DNA of 64,000 bases, taken from positions 21,585,840-21,649,839 of the forward strand of contig CM054116.1 of the NCBI GenBank assembly GCA_028673005.1. Reading direction: 5' to 3'. Shown here piece by piece: positions 46,676-58,480 of the stretch (position 1 is its first letter; each line of letters starts with the position of its first letter). The position numbers and the translations under genes are program-made. The notes beneath the pieces were generated by a model. The model saw only the letters and a program-made list of their open reading frames with translations. It was not told the DNA's origin and did no database searches. This stretch comes from Tanypteryx hageni. Its lineage: Eukaryota > Arthropoda > Insecta > Odonata > Petaluridae.

Positions 46676-49479
46676 ATTTTTAAGTATCGAATTTTTTATT
46701 CTTAAATCTTTAGTTGCTTTTTGGAGGGACACAATAATATTTATTTATTATAGTGTTTGTGAAAAAGAAAAAAAGTGCTTCGTGTAATTTGGTCTGCAAT
46801 TCATACCTCACCTGATCAACTTTGAATTGGTTATCCAAATATTACAGCTTATAGTTTGAACGCCTCTTATATTATCCGTCCGGCCAACCTATTAACCTAT
46901 TATTTCCACAGAAATTAGATCACCAAGATGTGTCAAGGACTTTTGCTATTTGTATGAGGATCTGGTATCCCAAGCACTTCTAACCCACTCCATTGGATTC
47001 ATTTCGAAACATTTACTTATTAGTTCTAGAATTTATCTATTTATTATCACTAGTCATTGCATATCCTACCATAATTAAAATAATTTTTAGTTCTGAGATT
47101 CTAAAACTGCATTGCTCTACTTCGATAGCAATGTCCGTATCTGGCCAAATTGATTTGTAAGGGATTTTTGGCAGAAAAATTCCCTATTTTGCTTTGTTAG
47201 TGGCATAATAGACTTAGCTGCGTAGTTTATCAATATTTTGGTGAAGTATATCATGGAAAAGGACGACTTAGTAAATCGGGATTTATTGCCGTATCGAATT
47301 TACATGTTTTCAAACAGAAGATTTGCTATTCGATCTCCGTTAAACGGTATAATTGTACGCTATTCATTTATAATCTACGTTAAGGTGTTGATTATTAAAA
47401 CTAAAGTGTTATTTTATCAGCTGCATTAATAATTTTAATTCTGAAAAGCCTTGACTGATCGAATTTTTTCATTTAAGTGACATTCTGTCAAACATGAAAA
47501 CGAAAAACACTTTGCTAAGGTCAAACACTTATTGTGGCCTATAGCGTCAAATTGCTACGGACAGTGGAATTCAACACAATGTTTTCTTTCGGTATTTTGG
47601 TTATTTGGCTAACTTCCAGAAATTTACGGCAAATACAATTTTTTTAGATATTTCATTCGCACATTAAATGTCCAAATGCAGCTTTCTTCGTGAATTTTTT
47701 TGTATTACTGCTTGAAGTAATTTTACTTTGACTTCATTAAAAATATTTTTTTCATTAATATCTATTGATTGCAACTATTAATTTTGAAAAATTAAGCCTT
47801 TTGACAACAGAAGAAAGTGACTCGATCTTACTGGCAGCTGGCACACAAGTTTACAACTAAATTTTTGGGTCAGTAGTTCTTTTAATTTAAGAAAAGTGGG
47901 ATTGTTTCACTAGCAAAGTAGAGCAACAGAATGTAAATAATGATCAACATTGCCATTAAGAGACTATGTGGATGACGTAGAACAGAAATTCATATTCCAA
48001 ATGGCGCGAATTGATATTTTTAGTTAATATTTCTTTTATTCAAGGAATATTGATGGATTTTTACGAATACTTATTTTTTTAAATCTTAAAGCAAGTATGT
48101 AAGTTTTTTAATATTCATAACGAGATACAATACTTGCGTGACATCTATTTTGACCGCATTTGCAACGCGGAAAGCATTTTCAGGATCCGTTGGGAGAACA
48201 ATGACACAGTTATTATTAAAATAAAACAGTATTGGATGTGCCATATTTAAAAATAAGTTTTCATTATTTAAATAACATACTTAGTTAATAAATTATATCT
48301 AACCTCGCTTCCACACAATATAAATAATTAATAACATTATTTTTATTTTCATTTGTTCCTTAGAAGTAATAGAAAAATGGTAATTTATATAATCGCATTC
48401 GTTTTGGTCAAGAACTTATTGGCTTCCCGCGACCCACCCCGTACTCGAGTAGGGTAGGGCTGTGACTGCGCGCTCGCACTATCCCATTTCGTTAATCCAC
48501 TTAGCGAAGTTGTAATTGCGCGTTTCCAGCCTGATGGTTCCTTATAACGTGTTTTTCAAATTTGCAGTTTTTTTGAGAAGTCCTATATATTAATTTCGTA
48601 GTTTGCGTGCGTGCGTGCCGCACGCCGAGGCCAGCAGGAGGAAATCTTGTATGCACACGGCGCCCACCGAATGGACTCGAGTTTGTTCATCTTTTCGAAT
48701 TGAAGGGCAACTATGTGTTCCTTTTAATATATTCCTTTTAATCGAGGCCAGGTGCAATTTCTCCTTCGCTTATGGAATTTGCGTGTAAAACAGTCCTAGG
48801 ATTTTCTGGAATTTTTATCTCTGAAACTATAAGTCGTAATTACGTGCGTTTGCTAACTATCTTGTGGCGAACGTTGTCCTCTGTCTTAATTTATTTTTAA
48901 ATCGATGCCTCGGAGATTGAATACGAGCTAGGGAAAGAAAAATACGTTTCTTTAATTTTTGCTTACCAAAAAATCTTCTTGGTAACCGATGAAAACTAAA
49001 GAACAGTTATCAAGAATCATTTTTATTTTCTTTCCTAATTTTCATTCTTTCCTTATTCTTTTCTTTCTTTCTTTTCCTCTTTTATTTCAAGCGGAGCTGC
49101 TGCTGGAAAAAGCCTAGTTTAAGTAATTATTATTCTGCTTGAAAATCGATAAAATGTGGCTGACCTTTCAGAAATCAATAAATGCATACTGAGATGCACC
49201 GTCGATGACATAAAGTTTTGCTTATATAACGAAGAAACTCGGCTGAATGTTAATTATTTTTAATCGTCTTTTTTCGACTATTTTCTGCAATCGGCAAATC
49301 TTACGAATTGTACAATTCCAATAATCTTCCAGAAAAAAGGATTTCGGCTCTGATTCTGGAAGTTGCTTGCAAAAATTTTTGATTCATGATTTTCAATAAT
49401 GATGAACGATAAAATTGTCATAATACTACTGTTTTACAGGAGAAAACAGAGAAGTTTTTCCCACTAAATAACTCTATAA
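46676..49479. other. no gene; AT-rich
   Basis: No supported coding region or bounded repeat. A GC-richer patch lies near 48425-48530. Confidence 0.35.
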
Positions 49480-50760
49480 TACCAGAGAATGCGAAGTCCG
49501 GGAGATGCCCGCGGGAAAATTGCCCTAACCTCTTTCCCTCGTGACGGGCATCATTTCTATCTGCGGAGAGCGTTTTTCCTCGACCTTCCACCCCCGCAAT
49601 GCTTTCTCCCCATCCCAATGCCCCCGGCTACTGCTTCGCGGCCGGAATTCCCTCTCCAGCGCACCCTTCCCTCTTTCTGCACTCTTAAGCCCTCAACTCG
49701 ATCTTCTCCTCCTTCTCTCCCAAACCCACCCACTCCTCTTCCTAGCCTACCCCCTCTCCCCCTCCCCGTTAAGTTGCTCTTTCCGCTCGATTCAGATTGA
49801 ATCGCGGGAAACGAGTCGTCTGACCCACTCCCTCCTCTCCGATCCAGATAACGTATCCGCCGACTGCAGCAGATATGTGCGTAATCCCTTATTGCACCTC
49901 CCCCTACCCCTATTTCCCCTCCCCCTATTTTCCCTCCCTCTATTTCCCCCTCCCCCTATTTCCCCCTCCCCTATTTTCTCCCTCCGCCTCTTAACTGCCC
50001 TTCGTCGTCTCGGCTGCCCCTCTCCGCTCTCCGTCTTCCGCAAACGACTCACCCTCTGCCCGCTTTTGCACTCCGCTGCGACGGCAGGACTATCAAACAC
50101 TCGAAGAAATCGATGTTTGGAAGGCCATGGAGTTGGTCGAGATAATTTTTTTTCGCTCCATTTGCTCTACTGAAAATTCTAAACGTCGGAAGCGCATGCG
50201 CAGTTCGTCCACGTGTCGCAAAAGAGAGCGGTATTACTCCGAGCGTGCGATTCGAAATTACTCTTATAGAGGGTTCGAAGCGATCCTCATCGAGTCGATT
50301 ACTGTTAAAGCGAATGAGGTCGAATAGTAATCGCTCTGAAAGGCAAAGGTAGGTGAAGAAACGAAGGATCGGATGAGGAAATTATGGAGATAAGGAAGGT
50401 CAGTCACGAGTTGCCTATACCCACGGATGTCTCGGGACGGGTCTTCGCTGTCTCTCTGGAGGACCGGGGGAGGCGTGGGCGATGTGAAGAGAGGAATGCA
50501 GTGTAGGTGGAGGAGGGAGAGAGAAGTGTAGGAGGGTAAAAAGGGAGGGGGAGAGGGATGAGAAGGGTGAGAGGCGTAGGAGGGAGAATATGGAGGAGGA
50601 GAGGAAGGGAGTTATCGAGCGCCTGGCGCCAACGACCTTGAGAGAGGACGAGCGAGTCGCGAGTGAACGACCAAGTGGTAATAAGGAGCTGAACGAGGTT
50701 CTAGCCGCGCGGATCGACTTCAAACCCGAGAGAATCTACAGGGATCGAACCGAAACTTGA
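49480..50760. promoter_or_regulatory. GC-rich island with Y-to-R strand switch
   Basis: Pyrimidine-rich on the + strand at about 49560-49990, then mixed with CpG, then purine-rich at about 50330-50690. A GCGCATGCGC palindrome (50192-50201) matches the NRF-1/Ewg-type site found in animal promoters. Open frames on both strands show no known family. Confidence 0.4.
49908..49985 (-). repeat. CCCCTATTTCC array, G-rich on minus strand
   Basis: About five units of 15-16 bp, CCCTATTTCCCCCTC with variants. On the minus strand the runs of three to five G separated by AAATAG could form G-quadruplexes. Confidence 0.8.
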
Positions 50761-51328
50761 CGAATCAGGAGTAGCGTGCGAATCGATATATGAATATACG
50801 GAGCATTGTAAAAGAATAATCTTGCCTTTCCGGAAAATTTATGAAAATGATTTGTATTTAATATCTTTAAAAACTTCTACGTTAACTTAGGCGAGCTTTT
50901 GTTTGAAACATCGTATTTCAATATCTATATTCAAAATTTTAAATGAGTAATAGAAACTATTTTAAGAGCATATTATTAAATTTATTACAAAAATTGTACT
51001 GTACAATTTTTAATTAGGTGACAACGAAAGATTAAATATTTGTGACGCAAATATGTATATTATAATAAAATTTATTTACGGAACGATAGATTAATTGTAC
51101 TTAAACATTAAAATATACGTTCATCTTCCTATGAAATATAATATTTAATCTAAATGAGTCTTTTTCTACAATTTAACATAAAGTTGTTCCTGAAACTTAA
51201 TTCACTCTTCCTCTATAACTGTGTAGCTGTTGCAATCACTAATGCCTTGGTTTCTAAAAGAAACCCTTTGATGGTGCCGAACAGAATACTAGTCTGAAAC
51301 ACGATTGATCGATTTACCTATTGACCTG
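50761..51328. other. no gene; AT-rich
   Basis: No supported feature between the island and the pogo-like element. Confidence 0.35.
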
Positions 51329-51330
51329 TA

Positions 51331-52042
51331 CAGTCAATCCTCGCTTAACGCGATTTCTAGCGGTTTCTTTCAACTTAGCAACATTGCCATCAAACACCAA
51401 CTTTGTGTTTTCTCGTTTCTCCAGGGCCCGAGCTTAGCGAGTGTTCACGGTGTTAAAAAAAAAGGCGGCTGGCAATTGAAGCATCAAAGTAATTAAAACA
51501 TATGTATAAATTCCACGAACGAATCACGACAAGCACTTGCTGTCTATCTTCATCGCAATTTAGGTTCAGAGTATGCGGTCCTTGAGGCTCCTTTTTTAAT
51601 TTTAAATGTTTTATTAAATATATTCGGTGATTGCTCGATGTTTATAAACATAATAATATAACTTCAATAAACCATTTAATATTCAAGGAAAAGTAATTTT
51701 ACAACAGGAAGGGAGCTGCGGTTACTAAGTAACACATTAGTTCATAAAGTCATTTCTCGTTTTTTTATAAATTTTTGAAAATTATTTTAGATGTGCAGAT
51801 AAACATGAAACTAATGGAATTTAGTAAAAGCTGCTTCCTATGAATTATGATAAACCAATGTGCGAAAAAGGAAATTTGATAATTTTCCAAAGAAATTGAT
51901 TTTCCTCGTCCGATTAAACGGACGAGGAAAATCACCACTAATTACGTTAACTCTGATGGGAAAACAGGATCCGTTTAGTGCGGTTTCGCTTAAAGCGCGT
52001 ATTTCCTAAAACTAATTTAGTGTGCTAAGCGAGACTTGCCCG
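51331..52042. mobile_element. pogo/Tigger-like non-autonomous element, 712 bp
   Basis: The left end CAGTCAATCCTCGCTTAACG and the reverse complement of the right end CGGGCAAGTCTCGCTTAGCA match at about 16 of 22 positions including the CTCGCTTA core. TA flanks both ends (51329-51330 and 52043-52044). The interior is AT-rich and non-coding and contains a 15-bp hairpin (51898-51933). Ends of this kind are known from pogo/Tigger elements. Confidence 0.7.
51898..51933. repeat. perfect 15-bp hairpin, 6-nt loop
   Basis: GATTTTCCTCGTCCG, loop ATTAAA, then the exact reverse complement. It lies inside the pogo-like element. Confidence 0.95.
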
Positions 52043-52044
52043 TA

Positions 52045-52739
52045 ATAACTCCAGATAATTCCGTTCTAACTTTGCAGAAATCAGATTCTAGTGGCGGCAC
52101 TTATATTTGCTGGCAAATGCACTCATGCAAGCCTCCTATTTTCAACAACATTACACCCAAACTCTGAAAAACTAACTTTTTTCACTTGAAAAATACGCGA
52201 GCGTTCAGTACGGGCAGATCATGTACGCTGGGATATATCGGATATAAAAGAGGAAAACCGGTGATGACATAGGTAATGTTTGTGAGTACGTCACGCAAAA
52301 AACACAATTTGTCATTTGACTGATGGATGCGAAGAAGGAAGTCGACGCATATAAAAGAATGCGAGTGGAGGGAGTGAGAGGAAAGGGAGTGAGAGGGGAG
52401 GGGTGAGAGACAGACAGACATACAAATGACTTTTTTAGGGCGAAATTGAGACTATACTCGTATAGTCCCTTCTTACATTTAACCCTTTTGTCATATAATT
52501 ACAATGTTTGCATGTTAAAAATAAATTAATTACATATGAATTAAAATAGAATACATATTAATTACAAATTAATTATATATTGTTTAATAGATCATAGAGC
52601 ATTCATTACCAAAGAATATTGTTAGTTTTGTGGGTCGAAAAAACTATCAGCTTTGTTTTAACACAGAAATAAATGTCCCACTGCGGAAAACCCTACGAAG
52701 AGAAGGGAGTTGTAAAAAACCGCGAAAAATTTCTAAATA
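52045..52739. other. no gene; AT-rich
   Basis: No supported feature apart from a GAGAGG-rich stretch near 52365-52415. Confidence 0.35.
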
Positions 52740-54200
52740 GTTGAGAGGAAAAAACAATAATTTGAAAGACGGGGGATGGCGTCCGATGGGAGTGGCGCAG
52801 CGAGAGAGATATCGGAGGCGGTCGTGTTGCGTAAAACGAGGCGGACGGAGGACGACGAATGGAGAGATACGACGGCGACTGTCGACATTTACGACTCCTG
52901 TTATCACGGAGCTATTGGCTTTGGGACGCGCAGTCATGGTGTCGAGAGAGAAAGGACGGCGAATGGGGTGAAAAGGGAGATGGTGGAAAAGAAGTATAGT
53001 GTGGAAGGTGAGAAAGGAGAAGGCGGCAAAGAGGAGAGGGAAAGGGAGGAAGGGGCAGAGGAGGAGGCATATCCAACACAACCTCTGTCTTTAGTAGGCA
53101 GTGAGGGAAGTCTTATTCTTTCATAGAAGTCGAGGTAGAGGGTGGAAGAGGAGGAGATAAGCAGAAGTAAGAAGAGAAAGAGGGAAGGAAGAGATGACAG
53201 GGAGAAGAGGAGGAAAGAGGCAGAGAAGAGGAGTGAGGGGGGAAGAGAGTCGTGTGTCGCGGGGTCTCCTGCCTAGTGCAGAACGCTGGCTGCCGGAGGG
53301 AATTCACTTATGTGAACTCTGTGGCCTTCTCATCGCCCCCACTCCCCTCAGTCCGCCCACTTAAGCCTCTCCTTCCCTCTCCATCACTCTTTCCCTTTCC
53401 CCTTGTTATCGACCGCCCTCCTTTCCCCCACCCAATCCCTTTGATGTATCTAGGGTTTTTGCAGGTTTTTTCCACCCCCCTTCACTTCGTGGGTGTTTCC
53501 TGTATGGGTTTTTACTAGGTTGGCCAAGCCAGGTCCTTCCTAGGTTTTTCCCACAAATACCTTGTCTTTCTTAGATGTTTTTCTGAATATGTACCTATCT
53601 ATCTATCTCTTATCGGTATTAGTATTTTATTATCTTAATCGTTTTTGATGAAATTTAAGGTATTTTAATATAATGTAACATAACATTTACGAAGGATTAA
53701 ATGCAAGATTGGACCTTATGGTCTAAATTTCGCCCGAATAAAGACATTTATCTATATATCTACCCATCCCTCTCCTCTCTTTTGCCAATTTCCTCCCTCT
53801 CCACCTCTACGTTTTCTCTCTTCACCCCTCCTTTCACCCTTCGCAACCCCTCCCTCCTTTTCCCCTCCTCCATCCCTCACTACCTCCCCTCTCCTCCTCT
53901 CCTTTACCCCCACACCATCCCTCTCCTCTCTTTTCCCCATCCCCTCCCACTCCACCTCTCCTTTTTCTCTCTCCACTCCTCCTTTCCCCCTCCTTTCCCC
54001 TCCTTTCCCCTCCTTTGCCCCTCCTTTTCCCCTCCTTTCCCCTCATTTCCCCCTCCGCAACCCCTCCCTCCTTTCTCCCCTCCTCCATCCCTCCCTCCTT
54101 TCTCCCCTCCTCCATCCCTCTCCACCTCCCCTCTCCTTACCTCCCTCCTCCATCCCTCTTAACCCCTCTTCTCACCATCTTCTCCCCTTTTCTCCACGCG
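52740..54200. promoter_or_regulatory. GC-richer island with R-to-Y strand switch
   Basis: CpG-containing sequence at about 52770-52960, purine-rich on + at 52970-53250, then pyrimidine-rich at 53330-53480 and again at 53760-54190. Open frames are low-complexity (Glu/Gly/Arg-rich or Pro/Ser/Leu-rich) on both strands and I call none of them. Confidence 0.3.
53763..54190. repeat. duplicated polypyrimidine tract
   Basis: CCATCCCTCTCCTCTCTTTT occurs near 53765 and near 53916, each followed by a parallel order of words (CACTCCACCTCT-like, CACTCCTCC-like, CGCAACCCCTCCCTCC, CTCCTCCATCCCTC). The second copy is expanded by CTCCTTTCCC repeats. The whole is over 400 bp of nearly pure C/T. Confidence 0.8.
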
Positions 54201-57199
54201 ACGGAACGCCATTGGAGAACACGCATTACTTAATGCAGTCGAGAAACAGTCGCAACACGCTTTGGATCCGGAATAAAAACTCACTGGGATTTTAATCAAG
54301 TGTACATTTCCGTCGATTGAATTCATTAGATAGCACGTGGACAAATATCTTCGAATATGTTTTATATTTAAATACTATGAATAGCTTTCGTTTAATTAAT
54401 TCTCGTGATTTTAGGATTCGAATTAACAGAGAAATCTAAATAATTATTAATGCCTATGTTCTTATTAAAATTTCCATCAATTATGTCGTAACACATTAGG
54501 TCTTTTCGGAGGTAAATTAATGTTTCCGTAGTTAAGATTTACTTATCCAGCTCGATCAGTCATTTCCTTTTATCTTTATATATCGTTTTTCATTTCTTTC
54601 CATTTTCCGCGTTTCAGCGAAAACAAATGTGTTAAGAATTATGAAATAAATTATACGATTCCCTTCAATGAAGAATCTGATGAAATACACTTCTGTAAGG
54701 AAATCTTTTAACCCAAGGATATTTTAAATAATAAAAACGTAAGCCGTATCCATAATGCACCACAGTAACTCGGTGGTTTAACCAAGGAGTTGCGTAACAG
54801 TGGCGCTCGGTTTTAACGCAGCTGCAGCGAGATTATATTTAATTTAAGAATTTTTTACCATAGGCTTATCTGGAGAATTTGAGACATGTATTATGTCGAT
54901 GAGGAATAAGAAATTACATTTCTTATGTTCAATAATCGAATCAAATAATTTTCGTATTTTTATCTCCAAGTTTTTCATATTTATTGTTTATTACACATAG
55001 TTATCAATGAATTACGCTAAAAATTCTACTTCTGAAATATTTATTTCATATTAATATCAATTGCATTTTCCCTCTTTCAAAGCTAACAAGTTTTAATTCC
55101 GTTGCATGTTTAAATTAATCCCTTTTGCGTTTTTATGCATACAGGCTATAGATCTTATCTTTAGTGAAACCAAGGTTTCAAGCCGTTAAAATTAACGATG
55201 GCCGCCTTCGATCCAAATACTCCGTCTCTCCACCCGAAAATTTCCTCCCAGCGCATGCGCAATCCCTGAAAGCTGACGAGCTTTAACGCGACATCTTCTC
55301 CGGTGCTATCACGATCACAAGTCGACCGATTTCATTGGGTTGTTGAAATAACGTGCGAAAAAACGAATTGTTTTTAAATAAGTTTGCTCTAGGATTATTG
55401 AGGATATCTGCAAAATCAATAATTCTTAGAAATTAAGAAATTCTATGTAAACAATCCAAAACTTCAACGGTAACTTTCTTCGCTATATCAAACCATATTG
55501 TATCATATTCCTTGCCATTATCAATGAATTACGCAAATAGAAAAGCGACAGGATACACTTTTATATAGTAATTGAGCACATGATAAACTTTTCTGGTTTA
55601 AAAATACACCGCTATAAATCTGAATAATAATCCATCAATCTTAAAGCTCCAAAGCCAGTGATTTGAGAAGCAAATTTTCTTAAGACACACAGCACGCGGT
55701 GCATGTGTCCTTCTGTCACGCCAGCGTGCGAAACATAGGGAACGTGTCCTTCATCAAATATTAATCTATTTTTACTCTCTCGGTCTCTGAATTTCAATAA
55801 ATAATTGAATCGAATGATTAGTTAATTTTTGAATCAGAAGTGTTTGGTTATCAAAGAAATGCGAGAATACTTCCATTCACCAAAATAATCCTACCTCAAT
55901 TTTATAAAACGCTTGGTCGTAGATTTCTTATCTTTTCCTTTGCAAAATTTATTAATAACTTCTCAAATCAAAATTCATGGAAAAGGTAATGAAAAGGAAG
56001 AACGAGAGAAATAGTGGATAGGAAATATGTGGATACGGTAGCTAAGGTCTTATACGATATATTAAAAAATTAAGCGTTTAGAAATAAATTAGTACAAATA
56101 AAATGCTCATAGGCAGCGAGAAAAAAGTCATCACCCCCAAAATATTAAATTGGGGAGTCATGAAGGAAGTATTCCAAGAACACATAAATCAATACCTTGA
56201 GACATAGACGTAAAAAGCATTCCCAGGTAGTTAATGGCTGAAATAGAAACATCTATTAGAAAAATTTAGTGCTGAAATGCTGTTTAAGACTTATATAATA
56301 GTCTTATCGTAGAAATAGTACGGTGAAAGCACTCCTGAAGGAAAATGAGCCATGTGGAGACATTTAACCCAGAGCTTCTGACGTAAAGTAGGAACACTAT
56401 TTCTATCACGATTAAGGTGATTTAAATTAGTTCTGCATCAATTAAAAAAATTAATTTATATTGGTTTTAACTTCCACTCCCTCACATGCTTGAGGATGGA
56501 ATAGAAGCTCACCCTCACAATGAGGGCATGCAAGAAAACTTATTTAAAGCGTGTCTTAAATGTGGCCCGTGACGCTAATGCTTTATGCTTCGCTGTTAAA
56601 GTTACATGAGCATATAAAGAGCGATTATTCTGAATAATGGAACAATTTGTTTGTTTTTTACTCTCAAACGTTGTTTAGAGTTTTAAAATAATTATTGCCT
56701 AACTTTGTTTAATAATACCAAAAAACAACACTTATACAGTCACTTCTCACTCATAAAATATTAGTTTCCAGCTTAAATCATCATTCCGCTTTATGTGTTG
56801 TTGATTAACAACTATTTTTGTACAATGACTATGAACTTAGTCATAATTATTAAAAGCCATATACGTTAAATTATGGGGTTAGTGTGGATCTTTCGAAGAG
56901 AAGTATTGAAATGTATGCCGTTTATTCGAAAAAATATTTAAAATATCGTAAAGCGAGAAGTAAATGAAAAATTAACCATTAAACAGGAGTAGATTTCAAA
57001 TTATTAATATAAACAATATATTTATACCGTCATATTCACTGTCATAAGTGTGAATATTTTATCAAACCATGTCCGATTTGAAAAACTACGGCGGAGAATG
57101 TATCCTGATACTTATGTGACCTATCACACGATTTTGAAATGTGTGACACCTAACAAAAGTCAACAAGGGGTTATCAGAGGTTATCATTGCCTTCTTGGG
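54201..57199. other. no gene; AT-rich, one small promoter-like patch
   Basis: At about 55195-55330 CpG and a GCGCATGCGC site (55251-55260) interrupt AT-rich DNA. An ATG at 55198 opens a 24-codon frame that I do not call. An open frame at 55612-55797 on the minus strand has no known motif. Confidence 0.35.
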
Positions 57200-57207
57200 C
57201 CCTAAAT

Positions 57208-57532
57208 CAAGGGTCGGCAACCTTTTTTTCATGGCGGGCCACATTCGTATTTGTGAATGTTACGTAGGGCCGCATTGGAAGTTACGAGAGCTTCGGCGGG
57301 AAGGATGGACGTTTAAATCAGAAGTTACCTAGAGATTCTGTGGTCTATTATTAGTGAAAATGAGTTCTAATTACTAGCGTTAAAACTTCACCAGAAAAGG
57401 TTTTGAGACCATAATTTTACAGAAACATATGGAATTGTATATGTTGAATTTTACCGATCATAGCTTCGCGGGCCGCATAAAGCGTTCTCGGGGACTGCGT
57501 ATGGCCCGCGGGCCGTAGGTTGCCGAACCCTA
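57208..57532. mobile_element. hAT MITE with perfect 8-bp TSD
   Basis: The left end CAAGGGTCGGCAACC and the reverse complement of the right end TAGGGTTCGGCAACC are TIRs. Subterminal GGCGGGCCACATT and CGGGCCGTAGG words mirror one another. The flanking 8-mer CCCTAAAT is identical on both sides (57200-57207, 57533-57540). At 325 bp with no ORF it must be moved by a hAT transposase supplied in trans. Confidence 0.9.
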
Positions 57533-57880
57533 CCCTAAATCATGCATAATTTCAATCCATTACGAGACTTCAATTTAAACTAACATAGGAAACTGCATAT
57601 CACGGGTGCTGAACTGGAGGTCCGATCGGTAGTTTTCAGGCGTTCTTTACCAGCAAAGCGGTAGTAGCGGATCGCCTTATGGACACGTCGCCTTCGTCCC
57701 TCCGTCCGTATGTTTCAACTCCGAAACTGCAAGGTGGATTTTAATTAAATCACATATTAGTGATCCGTATTAAAATTTATCGCCCAATTGTGATTTTGAA
57801 CTGCATCTGTCAATTAGAACTTCCTCTTTACATAAACACTTTAATGAACTTATTCTCGTATCTTCTTGGCTTCCGTCAAG

Positions 57881-58480
57881 CAACAATTACATACCATATT
57901 TTTCTCCCCCTACCTCTTACATGATCTGTAAGGTATCGATTAAAAACAGTATTCGGATCGAGGACACCTTTAACCATAAAAAAGTCCGCGGGACCAAATA
58001 ATTACGACTTATAGTTTTGGAGACCAAAATTATAGAAAATCCCAAGCATATTATCACATATTTTTTACATCGATCGCTACAATGATTCCATCAGAAAACA
58101 ACAATTAAAAATCCATATTTTTCTCTCCCGTGCTCTTATATGTTATGTATGGTATAGCTTAAAAAATTATTCGAATAGAAGACAACATTTAACGCAAAAA
58201 ATGTCCGCGGGACCGTATTATTACGATTTATAGTTTTGGAGATAAAAAAAATCGAGAAAATCCTGATCATAACATCGCATATTTTGTTTATATCGGTCGA
58301 TACAACGGTTCTATCAGCAAACAACAATTAAAAAACCATATTCTCTCTCCCAAGCTCTTATATGATCTATGAGGCAAAGTCTAAAAAAATATTCGAATAA
58401 AAGACAACATTTACCACAAACGAGGACCATATAATTACGATTCATAGTTTTGGAGATAATAATTCGAGAACCACCCAATC
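57881..58480. repeat. tandem repeat, about 220-bp unit, 2.7 copies
   Basis: Units start at about 57881, 58099 and 58322 with CAACAATTA. Each continues with CCATATT-TTCTC, GCTCTTATATG-like, GACAACATTTA-like, GTCCGCGGGACC (absent or altered in the third), and ATAGTTTTGGAGA. The third unit is partial. Units differ at scattered positions. Confidence 0.85.

Noticed and set aside
53701..54162. 153-codon Pro/Ser/Leu-rich frame
   Set aside because: It is a translation of the polypyrimidine tract and has no independent support.
55612..55797. 61-codon minus-strand frame with varied composition
   Set aside because: It looks protein-like by eye but matches nothing I know and has no flanking gene signals.
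57881..58480. Considered as a CRISPR array
   Set aside because: Units are about 220 bp, diverged throughout and without a constant repeat/variable spacer pattern; the DNA is clearly eukaryotic.
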